Part shown: piece after piece, positions 1 through 5,852 of the stretch | Position numbering within the stretch: position 1 is the first letter of the stretch | Layout: each line of letters starts with the position of its first letter | Source: DASUAS01 sp036271015 | GTDB taxonomy: Bacteria; Actinomycetota; Acidimicrobiia; IMCC26256; DASPTH01 | NCBI GenBank assembly: GCA_036271015.1 | Contig: DATBBL010000237.1 | Location: forward strand, 1 to 6,666 | Length of the DNA: 6,666 nucleotides | Direction: 5' to 3' | The notes under the pieces: generated by a model | What the model was told of the DNA's origin: nothing | Database searches by the model: none | Seen by the model: only the letters and a program-made list of their open reading frames with translations | Program-made: the position numbers and the translations under genes

Positions 1-1107
1 GCCGTCACCACCCAGGAGCAGATCGAGGAGGCGGCGCGCATCGTCGACTGGTCGGGCTTCCGGCGACGCCAGGCCGACGCCAGGCGCGAGGGCCGGTACC
101 TGGGCATCGGCATCGCCGCGTACCTCGAGGCCGCGCCGGGGCCGAGGGCCCCCGGGCAGGAGGACATGGGCGCGATGATCATGGGCAAGGAGGTAGCCCA
201 CGTCTCCCTGGAGGACGACGGCAGCGTCCGCATCGTCACCCGTCAGCAGCCCCACGGACAGAGCCACGAGACGACGCTGACGCAGGTCGTGGTCGACGAG
301 CTCGGTGTCAGGCCCGAAGACGTGAAGGTCGTGTTCGGCGACACCGACGTGACGCCGTTCGCGCTCGTCGGCACCGGGGGCAGTCGCGCGGCGACGTTGG
401 CGAACGGCGTCGTGCTGCACGCATCGCGCGAGCTGCGCGAGCGGATCCTCGCCCTGGCCGAGGACGTGATGGAGGCCAGCGCCGCCGACCTCGAGATCCA
501 CGAGGGCGTGATCAGCGTGCAGGGATCACCCGATGTCCAGCTGCCGCTGCGCGAGCTGGCCCGCATCGTGGCCGAGGAGCCGGCGCGACTCCCGGAGGGC
601 GCGGACACCGAGCTCGTCGTGAGCCGCGAGTACGACGGCGGTCAGAGCGGCTGGTCGGGTGGCGCGCACGTGGCCGAGGTCGAGGTCGACATCGAGACCG
701 GGCTCGTCAGCATCGACCGGTACGTGGTGGTCGAGGACTGCGGCCTGCCGGTCAACCCCGCCATCGTGGAGGGTCAGATCCGCGGCGGCGTCGCCCAGGC
801 GATCGGTGCGGTCCTCCTCGAGCACGCGGCGTACGGGGACGACGGTCAGTACCTGGCGTCGACGTTCATGGACTACCTCATGCCGACGACCACCGTCGTG
901 CCGAACTTCGAGATCCATCACGTCGACACGATCCTCACCGATCCGGATGTCAACTTCCGCGGTGTCGGCGAAGGCGGGATGATCGTCGCCCCGGCGTGCC
1001 TCACGAACGCGATCGAGGACGCGCTGCAACCGTTCGGCGTGCGCGTCCAGGAGCAACATCTCCCACCATCCCGAATTCTCGAGCTCATCGAGGCGGTGCC
1101 GGCGTGA
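1..1107 (+). CDS. Molybdenum hydroxylase large subunit, CoxL/XdhA-like (5' partial)
   Basis: This is the C-terminal part (368 codons, open from the first base) of the molybdopterin-binding catalytic subunit of a CO dehydrogenase/xanthine dehydrogenase-type enzyme, a cytoplasmic oxidoreductase that hydroxylates or oxidises its substrate at a Mo centre. Fragment residues show the family's landmarks: HGQSHETT (85-92), GTGGSR (124-129), the GAHVAEVEVD strand (about 221-230), EDCGLPVNP (245-253) followed by VEGQIRGGVAQAIG, and near the end GVGEGG. Glu324 in GEGG corresponds to the catalytic base of the family. The usual cofactor loop is HGQGHE; here Ser replaces the second Gly. Full members have about 770-810 residues, so roughly half is missing, including the loop that distinguishes form I CO dehydrogenase (AYxCSFR) from form II and other hydroxylases (AYRGAGR). 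The stop overlaps the GTG start of the next gene (GTGA, 1104-1107), indicating translational coupling. Family assignment is secure; substrate is unknown. Confidence 0.95.
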   Translation, partial: AVTTQEQIEEAARIVDWSGFRRRQADARREGRYLGIGIAAYLEAAPGPRAPGQEDMGAMIMGKEVAHVSLEDDGSVRIVTRQQPHGQSHETTLTQVVVDELGVRPEDVKVVFGDTDVTPFALVGTGGSRAATLANGVVLHASRELRERILALAEDVMEASAADLEIHEGVISVQGSPDVQLPLRELARIVAEEPARLPEGADTELVVSREYDGGQSGWSGGAHVAEVEVDIETGLVSIDRYVVVEDCGLPVNPAIVEGQIRGGVAQAIGAVLLEHAAYGDDGQYLASTFMDYLMPTTTVVPNFEIHHVDTILTDPDVNFRGVGEGGMIVAPACLTNAIEDALQPFGVRVQEQHLPPSRILELIEAVPA

Positions 1108-1976
1108 AGAACGCACCGTTCGAGTACCACGCACCCCGATCGGTCGACGAGGCACTCGCGCTCCTCGCCGAGCACGGCGACGAGGCCAAGGTGCTGGCCG
1201 GGGGCCAGAGCCTCGTGCCACTGCTCGCGATGCGCCTGGCCCGCCCGTCACAGCTCGTCGACATCAACGAGGTCGCCGAGCTCTCCGGCATCCGTGCGCT
1301 CGACGGCACCGGCGTCGGTTTCGGGACCCTCACCCGCGAGCGCGACGCCGAGCGTTCGAGTCTCGTGGCCGAGCGGCTCCCCGTGCTCGCCGAAGCGCTC
1401 CCGCTGATCGGTCACGTCTCGATCCGCAACCGCGGGACCGTGGGAGGGTCGATCGCCCACGCCGACGCTTCGGCCGAGCTGCCCGCAGTCGCGGTCGCCA
1501 CCGGTGCGGAGATGGTGGTGCGATCCGTGCGCGGCGAGCGGGTGGTGCCGGCCGACGAGTTCTTCGTGTCGCACTTCACCACGTCGCTCGACGACGACGA
1601 GTTGCTCACCGAGGTCCGCATCCCATCCGGACCCGCCGGGTCGGGCTGGGCGTTCCACGAGATCGTCCGCCGGTACGGCGACTTCGCGCTCGTCGGCGTC
1701 GCGGCCATGGTCGTGCTCGACGGGGATCGCATCGGGGAGGCGCGCATCACCTTGATGGGTGTCGCCGACCGCGCCGTCCGTGCGACCGCGGCCGAGGCCG
1801 CCCTTGCCGGCCAGGCTGCGGATGCCGACACCGTCGCCGCGGCCGCCAGCGAGGCGACCAAGGATCTCGAGCCGGCATCCGACATGCACGGATCGGCCGA
1901 GTTCCGCCGACACCTGGCGGGCGTCGCCGTGCGCCGCGCCCTCACCACCGCAGCCGGCCGCGCAGGAGGATCATGA
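1104..1976 (+). CDS. Molybdenum hydroxylase FAD-binding medium subunit, CoxM-like
   Basis: This is a 290-aa FAD subunit that takes electrons from the 2Fe-2S clusters and passes them to an external acceptor. The GTG at 1104 is chosen because it gives the canonical N-terminus MKNAPFEYHAPRSVDEAL, overlaps the upstream stop by 4 bp, and has a GAGG-type ribosome site at 1090-1093; the open frame runs further upstream (ATG 996) but only inside the large-subunit gene. Both FAD pyrophosphate-binding motifs are visible: AGGQS at residues 32-36, and GTVGGS at 111-116 within SIRNRGTVGGSIAHADASAE. The conserved RRYGDFALVGVAA segment (189-201) and the C-terminal CO dehydrogenase flavoprotein domain ending FRRHLAGVAVRRAL (268-280) are also intact. 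Length is normal for the family (about 280-300 aa). It lies between the large and small subunits in one operon. Family certain; physiological partner and acceptor unknown. Confidence 0.95.
   Translation: MKNAPFEYHAPRSVDEALALLAEHGDEAKVLAGGQSLVPLLAMRLARPSQLVDINEVAELSGIRALDGTGVGFGTLTRERDAERSSLVAERLPVLAEALPLIGHVSIRNRGTVGGSIAHADASAELPAVAVATGAEMVVRSVRGERVVPADEFFVSHFTTSLDDDELLTEVRIPSGPAGSGWAFHEIVRRYGDFALVGVAAMVVLDGDRIGEARITLMGVADRAVRATAAEAALAGQAADADTVAAAASEATKDLEPASDMHGSAEFRRHLAGVAVRRALTTAAGRAGGS
1964..1969 (+). promoter_or_regulatory. Ribosome binding site of the small-subunit gene
   Basis: A perfect AGGAGG lies inside the 3' end of the medium-subunit gene, ahead of two consecutive ATG codons. Its distance is 3 nt to ATG 1973 and 6 nt to ATG 1976. 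Normal spacing favours the second ATG, while the 4-bp overlap common in operons favours the first. Confidence 0.8.
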
Positions 1977-2467
1977 TGACCCAGGAGATCGAGATCGTCG
2001 TGAACGGCGAACGCCGCCGCGCCCCGGCCGAGGTGCGGGTCACGCTCGCCGACTTCCTCCGCGACAAGCTCGGCCTCACCGGCACCCATCTCGGCTGTGA
2101 GCACGGCGTGTGCGGCGCCTGCACCGTGATGGTCGACGGTGCCGCAGTGCGGTCGTGCCTCATGCTCGCGGTCCAGGCGCAGGGCAAGGCCGTGCTCACC
2201 GTGGAGGGTCTCGGTGACCCCGACGATCTCCACCCGTTGCAGCAGGCGTTGCGCGAGCGTCACGCGTTCCAGTGCGGCTTCTGCACACCGGGCTTCGTCA
2301 TGACCTCGCTCGCGCTCTTGCAGGAGAACCCGTCGCCCGACGAGAAGGAGATCCGCGAGGTGCTCTCGGGCAACATCTGCCGCTGCACGGGCTACCAGAG
2401 CATCGTCGAAGGCGTACTCCTGGCCGCCGAGCGCGGCGCCGGGCAGGACGAGCGCGCGACTGCTTGA
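1973..2467 (+). CDS. Molybdenum hydroxylase 2Fe-2S small subunit, CoxS-like
   Basis: This 164-aa iron-sulfur subunit relays electrons from the Mo cofactor of the large subunit to FAD. The N-terminal plant-ferredoxin-type domain carries Cys42, Cys47 and Cys50 (LGCEHGVCGACTV) plus Cys62. The C-terminal four-helix domain carries the second cluster through Cys101, Cys104 (QCGFCTPGF) and Cys136, Cys138 (GNICRCTGYQSI). All eight ligands are present, so it looks functional. The start is ambiguous: ATG codons lie at 1973 and 1976, the first overlapping the medium-subunit stop as ATGA. AGGAGG at 1964-1969 is 3 nt from the first and 6 nt from the second, so spacing favours 1976; the product changes by one Met only. 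It is the last gene of the visible operon, and transcription probably ends at the hairpin just downstream. Confidence 0.96.
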   Translation: MMTQEIEIVVNGERRRAPAEVRVTLADFLRDKLGLTGTHLGCEHGVCGACTVMVDGAAVRSCLMLAVQAQGKAVLTVEGLGDPDDLHPLQQALRERHAFQCGFCTPGFVMTSLALLQENPSPDEKEIREVLSGNICRCTGYQSIVEGVLLAAERGAGQDERATA

Positions 2468-2489
2468 CCAGGGCGCGTTGGGCGGGCGG

Positions 2490-2510
2490 GTGCCGGTCGA
2501 CGTCCGGCGC
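2490..2510. terminator. Hairpin in the convergent gap, possible bidirectional terminator
   Basis: The arms GTGCCGG (2490-2496) and CCGGCGC (2504-2510) pair over 7 bp, with one G-U wobble on the + strand, around a 7-nt loop. The hairpin lies in the 47-bp gap between the convergent stops at 2467 and 2515. There is no U-tract, as is common in GC-rich actinobacteria, so the terminator role is inferred from position and structure. Confidence 0.45.
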
Positions 2511-2514
2511 TGGA

Positions 2515-2919
2515 TCACCCGGCGTCGATCGAGGCCCGGCCCCAGTAGTCGTCGAGCGCGCGGGACGAGACGCTCACGATCTCGGTGATGCTCCCGTCCT
2601 CCACCCGGAGAATGGTCGCGACGTCGCTCTCGCCGGGTCCGGCGTTCGCGCCGGCGCGCCGCACGAGGTGCGCGACGACCAGCTCGGGGCCGGCCGGCCA
2701 CGCGTCGGCGAGCTGCAGCGTGGTGCCTGCACCGCCGGCCTGGGCGAGGCGGGCAAGCGCGTTGAGGGCAGCCGCCTTGCCATCGAACTCGCCGGCGAGC
2801 GGGTGCTCGCCGTGGAGCCGGTAGACGAGGGACGGCGCGAACGCGGCCGTTGCGCCGGCCATGTCACCCGCATCGAGGGCCGCGAAGGCCGCCCGGACCA
2901 CGTCGATCGCCGTCTCCAT
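2515..2919 (-). CDS. SnoaL/NTF2-like domain protein
   Basis: This 134-aa protein resembles the SnoaL-like/NTF2 superfamily, small alpha+beta cone-shaped domains used by ketosteroid isomerase-type enzymes, polyketide cyclases and hydratases. Visible hallmarks are an N-terminal helical segment (TAIDVVRAAFAALDAGDM, 3-20), the strand-loop LVYRLHGEHPLAGEFDGKAA (31-50), and the terminal strand motif TILRVEDGSITEIVSVSSR (102-120) followed by ALDDYWG. The start ATG (2917-2919) shares its A with the upstream stop (TGATG), and a GAGG sequence precedes it, so translation is coupled to the SRPBCC gene. The open frame extends to 3078 but that extension lies inside the upstream gene and looks unlike protein. 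No catalytic residue can be assigned, so the activity is unknown. Homologues are often annotated nuclear transport factor 2 family protein. Confidence 0.82.
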   Translation of the reverse strand: METAIDVVRAAFAALDAGDMAGATAAFAPSLVYRLHGEHPLAGEFDGKAAALNALARLAQAGGAGTTLQLADAWPAGPELVVAHLVRRAGANAGPGESDVATILRVEDGSITEIVSVSSRALDDYWGRASIDAG

Positions 2920-3365
2920 CAGCGCGCCTCGGCTGCAGTCTTGAGTTGTTGGAGCCAGGCGGTGAGGGACTGGTCGAGGAGTGCCTGCATGTCGGACACG
3001 TCTGCCTCCACCGGAGCACCAGCGAAAGATTCCGTGGTGGTGACGCGAACCCCGGTAGGACTGTCGGCGAACGTCCATTCGTGGATGCCGGTGATCCCGT
3101 TCGCATCACCGCCCCACAGGATCCGGGTACCTTGCTGCACGTCGTACACGGTCGAAGTGATCGCCATGCCGTAGGTGGACCAACTGAACGAAGCGCCCGA
3201 AGTCAGATCTTGGTCGAGAGACGCTTCCTTGATGTCGAACTGCCAGGTGGGCCAGGCGTTGACGTCGCAATGGAGCCGCCACACCTCGTCGCGCGGTGCG
3301 TCGATCTCGATGTGGTGTTCGGAAACCACCGGCGCGCTGCGGTCGACCTCGGTGGGTGGGGCCAT
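2919..3365 (-). CDS. SRPBCC (START-like/polyketide cyclase) family protein
   Basis: This 148-aa protein fits the SRPBCC helix-grip fold, which forms a deep hydrophobic ligand pocket. The N-terminal strand-helix signature EHHIEIDAPRDEVWRLHCDV (16-35) and the NAWPTWQFDIKEASL segment (36-50) are typical. A middle stretch of alternating strands follows (TSGASFSWSTYGMAITSTVYDV, RILWGGDANG, GIHEWTFAD, VRVTTTESF), then the long C-terminal helix (about 124-146, MQALLDQSLTAWLQQLKTAAE) that closes the cavity. Length is normal. The ATG at 3365 has an AGGAGA ribosome site at 3372-3377 with 6-nt spacing. It is first in a two-gene unit, its TGA overlapping the ATG of the SnoaL-like gene. A role in binding or transforming a hydrophobic small molecule is plausible from the fold; the substrate cannot be told. 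Confidence 0.88.
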   Translation of the reverse strand: MAPPTEVDRSAPVVSEHHIEIDAPRDEVWRLHCDVNAWPTWQFDIKEASLDQDLTSGASFSWSTYGMAITSTVYDVQQGTRILWGGDANGITGIHEWTFADSPTGVRVTTTESFAGAPVEADVSDMQALLDQSLTAWLQQLKTAAEAR

Positions 3366-3679
3366 GACATCTCTCCTGTTCGAGCGCGACGAACGGGCGC
3401 AACCCGTCGCGACGAATGACCGCTTGTCTCAGTTTGGGGCGACCCCACGACGCTCGCTGCACGGTAGGGCGAGAGACGACCACCGTCCAGTGCCGAGGCG
3501 ACACCTGAACCGCGCGCCGTTCCTTTCCGGCCTACTGCGGATCACGCGAGCGGTGGGTCCGGGTGCACGACGTGAAAGGCCGGCGTCAGAGCTGTCGTTC
3601 GAGCTGTTCACCCCCTTGCGCTCGAGTAATGGGCGGTATTGAATGCCGTCTTCGGGTCGCGGGATGAGGGCGGTGCAAG
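3366..3679. other. Divergent intergenic region (SRPBCC gene / zinc-ribbon gene)
   Basis: About 314 bp without a convincing gene, lying between two divergently oriented genes and therefore expected to hold both promoters. Visible structures are a small inverted repeat TGGGG-CGA-CCCCA (3435-3447), a direct repeat GAGCTGT at 3589-3595 and 3601-3607 (12-bp period), and the imperfect palindrome CGGTATT-G-AATGCCG (3634-3648). A weak promoter-like pair, TTGCGC (3616-3621) and TTGAAT (3639-3644) with 17-bp spacing, precedes the GTG at 3680. No strong promoter was found for the - strand gene. A 60-codon, arginine-rich - strand open frame (3429-3611) is not supported. Confidence 0.5.
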
Positions 3680-3892
3680 GTGGGTACTGCCGAGATTTGC
3701 TATCACTTCCTGTGCGCGGCGCACGGGCGAATCGGCTCGGCGCCGATCGAGGCTCGGACGCCGCCCGGGCCGCGTCCGTGCCCGGTGTGTCGTGCCACGT
3801 CCGAAGTCTGGGTGGGCGCCAGCCTGCACGTCGGCGACCGCCCAGGACACGTGATCGACACTCCGACGCGGCGGGCTCTCTCTGACGCGTGA
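3680..3892 (+). CDS. Small zinc-ribbon protein, uncharacterised
   Basis: This putative 70-aa protein starts at GTG 3680, with GAGGG at 3666-3670 as a possible ribosome site 9 nt upstream. Two metal-ligand pairs are visible: Cys12-x2-His15 (FLCAAHG) and Cys34-x2-Cys37 (RPCPVCRA). The layout resembles short FmdB-like zinc ribbons of actinobacteria (aromatic-x-C-x2-H/C-G, about 20 residues, then CPxC). After the second pair comes SEVWVGASLHVG (41-52), which closely matches the N-terminus of the facing gene at 3971-4597. Third codon positions are mostly G or C. Competing frames overlap in the same region (+3639, +3643, -3608), but they lack a coherent motif. Function unknown; a metal-binding role is inferred from the Cys/His spacing alone. 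It could still be a chance frame. Confidence 0.55.
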   Translation: MGTAEICYHFLCAAHGRIGSAPIEARTPPGPRPCPVCRATSEVWVGASLHVGDRPGHVIDTPTRRALSDA

Positions 3893-3896
3893 CCGT

Positions 3897-3918
3897 CGGA
3901 CGCGACCGTCGTGGTCCG
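3897..3918 (+). terminator. Possible terminator hairpin after the zinc-ribbon gene
   Basis: CGGAC (3897-3901) pairs with GTCCG (3914-3918), with an inner CGA/TCG pairing, 4 nt after the TGA at 3890-3892. It lies in the 78-bp convergent gap between this gene and the - strand gene ending at 3971. There is no U-tract, so the role is inferred. Confidence 0.3.
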
Positions 3919-3970
3919 CCTCCGTGTCACTTCCCGGCTGTCGCTCGTTTCTCGCCCGTGAGGACAGGCG

Positions 3971-4597
3971 TCAGGTACGGACGCCGGCGGGCGCACCGCA
4001 GACCGCGCTCAGGTAGTTCATGTCGTGCGGTGACGGCTTCGAGACGCCGGCGTTGACGTCGTCGCGCACAGCCCTGACGCTGCGAACGATTTCTGCATAC
4101 CCGACGTAACGGTGGGTAGCCGCCTGGAGCGTCCCCTCGGCGTCGCTGAGCACCGAGCGAGTCGACGACGCGGAACGTGCATCCTCGCCGTATTCGTTCG
4201 CCGCGTTCGCCGCGTCGACACACGCGGCCGCCGCGGTCGCGGCCGGCCCGTTGCTGTCGGAGCCGGTCATGCCGGCCCCGTACAACAGCGATGCACCGAC
4301 GATGCCGACCACCAGGAGTCCGATGGCGGCCACCCGTCGACGCCGGCTCCGCGCCAGGCCGTCGCTCAGGGGTGGCATCTTCGGCCCGCTCGCACGCCGG
4401 ATCCACGCTCCGCCCGTCACGGATGGATCGGCGCCTTCGAGGCAACCGCGCAGTACGTCGCTGAACCACGCGCTGCCTTTCCAGTACCGGTAGTACCGGT
4501 TCACTTCCCGGCGAGAGCGGCACCGGCCGGCCCGAACCTTGGGCCCGACCCACGTTTCGGCTGGTTCCCCACAGTGCGGGCACCGGCGAACGGACAT
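3971..4597 (-). CDS. Zinc-ribbon and single-TM protein with exported C-terminal domain, uncharacterised
   Basis: This 208-aa protein has three visible parts. Residues 1-30 form a short zinc-ribbon-like N-terminus, RRCPHCGEPAETWVG (Cys6, Cys9), with Cys26 and Cys52 as possible further ligands. A basic, aromatic stretch follows (NRYYRYWKGSAWF, 33-45). After an arginine cluster (RSRRRR, 83-88), residues about 89-109 make one hydrophobic helix (VAAIGLLVVGIVGASLLYGAG). By the positive-inside rule the N-terminus would be cytoplasmic and the Ala/Asn/Ser-rich, probably helical domain 110-208 extracytoplasmic, where Cys126 and Cys200 could form a disulfide. The ATG at 4597 is the first in frame and directly precedes the CPHC motif; no strong ribosome site is seen. 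It faces the 3680 zinc-ribbon gene and shares its CPxC...E.WVG motif. No known family recognised; a membrane-anchored sensor or envelope factor is only a guess. Confidence 0.72.
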   Translation of the reverse strand: MSVRRCPHCGEPAETWVGPKVRAGRCRSRREVNRYYRYWKGSAWFSDVLRGCLEGADPSVTGGAWIRRASGPKMPPLSDGLARSRRRRVAAIGLLVVGIVGASLLYGAGMTGSDSNGPAATAAAACVDAANAANEYGEDARSASSTRSVLSDAEGTLQAATHRYVGYAEIVRSVRAVRDDVNAGVSKPSPHDMNYLSAVCGAPAGVRT

Positions 4598-4715
4598 ACG
4601 GTCACGTGAACCGATCAGCGACGTGGCGAAGACGCCGTGGACCGTGCAGGAATAGTGGTTAGGCGGCCACCGGCGACTCCCGTTACAACCGCTGGGACGA
4701 CTCGAGGTTGATCGG

Positions 4716-5003
4716 TCAGCGTCGAGCGAGGCCGACGGGTTCCGAAGCCTCTCTCGCGACGTTGATCGAATCCCGTCTCGCTGCCGAGTTCGGTAGGTGG
4801 TCGGCCGTGCCGGCGAGAGTATGTCGCAGAGAGGTCGCGTAGGCCGCCAGCCGGTCGCGCCCGCGCTCGATGTGCTCGCGATCGTCGGTGTGCGGATCGG
4901 TCGCAGCGTCCGTGAGCACGTCGATCGAATGCGTGATCGCGTCGAGCCTCGTCTGTATCCGCTGGCGCCGGAGCGCGGAACTCACGCCAAGCTCATCCGT
5001 CAT
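4716..5003 (-). CDS. Small helical hypothetical protein
   Basis: This putative 95-aa protein starts at ATG 5003 (MTDELGVSSALRRQR). Residues from about 9 to 70 appear continuously alpha-helical and amphipathic, with ALRRQRIQTRLDAITHSIDV, a short DPHTDD turn, then EHIERGRDRLAAYATSLRH. This would suit a helical hairpin or small coiled coil. The last 25 residues are polar and probably disordered. There are no Cys residues, signal peptide or membrane segment. The frame continues upstream to TTG 5030, and the ribosome site at either start is weak, so the N-terminus is uncertain. Mid-gene codons carry the G/C third-position bias expected of real genes here. It lies on the same strand as, and 118 bp upstream of, the zinc-ribbon/TM gene, but the gap argues against tight coupling. 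Family not recognised. Confidence 0.6.
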   Translation of the reverse strand: MTDELGVSSALRRQRIQTRLDAITHSIDVLTDAATDPHTDDREHIERGRDRLAAYATSLRHTLAGTADHLPNSAARRDSINVAREASEPVGLARR

Positions 5004-5307
5004 CAACTCGGAGCGTACCGAGCACCTCAACTCGTTTCGAGTGAACTCTTCGACAACGGAGGGTTACCGACTCGTTCGTGGACGACCGTGGCCGCGATCC
5101 TCCGATCTCGTTGCCGGCCGACAGTCGCCGGCGCCCGCCCGAGCGGCCCTCCCTCGTCGGTCCGTCGATTTCGGGGCTGGCGTTCCAGCATCCCGAAGCG
5201 CATTCTGTTGGGAGCGCTGGAGTGAGTCAGAGCGCTGAGGGCTGTGCGGGCCCCAATCTGGCGATCCCCAGCCCGTGTCCGTCGAGCCCCACGAAAGGAC
5301 GTCACCA
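5004..5307. other. Divergent intergenic region with multiple repeats
   Basis: 304 bp between divergent genes (4716-5003 on -, 5308-5739 on +) without a supported gene. Near the - strand gene are two inverted repeats, CTCGG-6-CCGAG (5007-5022) and ACTCG-TTT-CGAGT (5030-5042). Near the + strand gene is a direct repeat of GAGCGCTG at 5212-5219 and 5230-5237, each containing the palindrome AGCGCT. The + leader also has a GC-rich potential hairpin around GGGCCC (5249-5254). No convincing -35/-10 pair was found. Open frames crossing the region look non-protein in composition. Confidence 0.5.
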
Positions 5308-5739
5308 ATGACGCTCTCAGACCAACTGACCAAGCTCGCCGCCAAGGCCAAGGAGGCTGAAGACCGAGCGGCCGCGGCGAAGACCAAGGCGAAGGCCGAG
5401 CTCGAGCAGGACGTCAAAGATGCACGCGCCTCGGCGCAGGCGCAGGCCGATCAGCTCCACAAGAACGCCCAGACCGACAAGGGAAAGATCTCGTCCTGGT
5501 GGGACGACATGCAGCGGTCGTGGCGAGAGCACCTCGACACGATTCGTCAGCACGTGGATGAGCGGAAGGCGACCCACGACCTGGAGGCTGCGAAGCGCGA
5601 TGCCGACAGCGCCGAGGAAGACGCTGCGTTCGCGATCGACTACGCGTACGGGGCGATCGAAGAAGCCGAGTACGCGGTGCTCGACGCCACCCTGGCGCGG
5701 ATGGATGCCGACGAGCTCGAAGCGGGCGCCAAGACCTGA
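5308..5739 (+). CDS. Coiled-coil hypothetical protein
   Basis: This 143-aa protein starts at ATG 5308, with AAAGGA (5294-5299) 8 nt upstream; an earlier in-frame start at 5275 would cover the ribosome site and is not preferred. The sequence is almost wholly charged/alanine helix. Residues 1-60 are an Ala/Lys/Glu-rich coiled coil (KLAAKAKEAEDRAAAAKTKA). A conserved-looking break ISSWWDDMQRSWREHL (61-76) carries three Trp residues. Residues 77-135 are a second helix ending in FAIDYAYGAIEEAEYAVLDA (109-128), with several Tyr residues. There is no signal peptide, membrane segment or Cys, so it is probably cytoplasmic. It resembles short conserved hypothetical proteins with a WW-x4-SW motif that I recall in actinobacteria, but I know no function for them. 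It is monocistronic, with its own 5' region and a convergent neighbour. Confidence 0.85.
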   Translation: MTLSDQLTKLAAKAKEAEDRAAAAKTKAKAELEQDVKDARASAQAQADQLHKNAQTDKGKISSWWDDMQRSWREHLDTIRQHVDERKATHDLEAAKRDADSAEEDAAFAIDYAYGAIEEAEYAVLDATLARMDADELEAGAKT

Positions 5740-5816
5740 GCCGGCGCGTCCCGCAGATTCTCTTCGAGGCCAGGGAGCTCCCGCGAGGTCCTGCGACCGC
5801 GTCTTCCGAGAGACGT

Positions 5817-5852
5817 GGAGAACCGACTGGTCCCAGCCCCAGCCGGTCCTCC
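5817..5852. terminator. Long hairpin between convergent genes
   Basis: The arms 5817-5830 and 5839-5852 are 14 nt each with an 8-nt loop. As - strand RNA all 14 positions pair, two of them as G-U wobbles; as + strand RNA the same two positions are A-C mismatches. It lies 77 bp past the coiled-coil gene stop and could end transcription in either direction. No U-tract follows on either strand. Confidence 0.35.

Noticed and set aside
526..1251. Long - strand open frame opposite the large and medium subunit genes
   Set aside because: It is antisense to well-supported genes; its Arg/His/Asp-rich composition is the usual shadow in GC-rich DNA and no motif is seen.
1412..2701. 429-codon - strand open frame across the medium and small subunit genes
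   Set aside because: It lies opposite two genes with intact cofactor motifs and is a low-complexity Arg/Ala/Pro product.
2272..3174. 300-codon + strand open frame
   Set aside because: It overlaps the 3' end of the small-subunit gene out of frame and is antisense to the SnoaL and SRPBCC genes, which have recognisable folds.
3429..3611. 60-codon - strand open frame in the divergent gap
   Set aside because: Arg/Ser-rich with no domain and no ribosome site that I could see.
4112..4609. 165-codon + strand open frame
   Set aside because: It is the complement of the zinc-ribbon/TM gene, which has a CPxC motif and a clean hydrophobic helix.
4602..4609. Perfect palindrome TCACGTGA just upstream of the gene starting at 4597
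   Set aside because: CACGTG recurs elsewhere in the window (for example 3847-3852 and inside coding sequence), so it is not distinctive enough to call an operator.
4651..4715. tRNA-like stretch with a GTGG-TTAGGCGG-CCAC D-arm-like hairpin
   Set aside because: There is no matching acceptor stem, anticodon stem or GGTTCRA T-arm. It could at most be a weak hairpin after the - strand gene ending at 4716.
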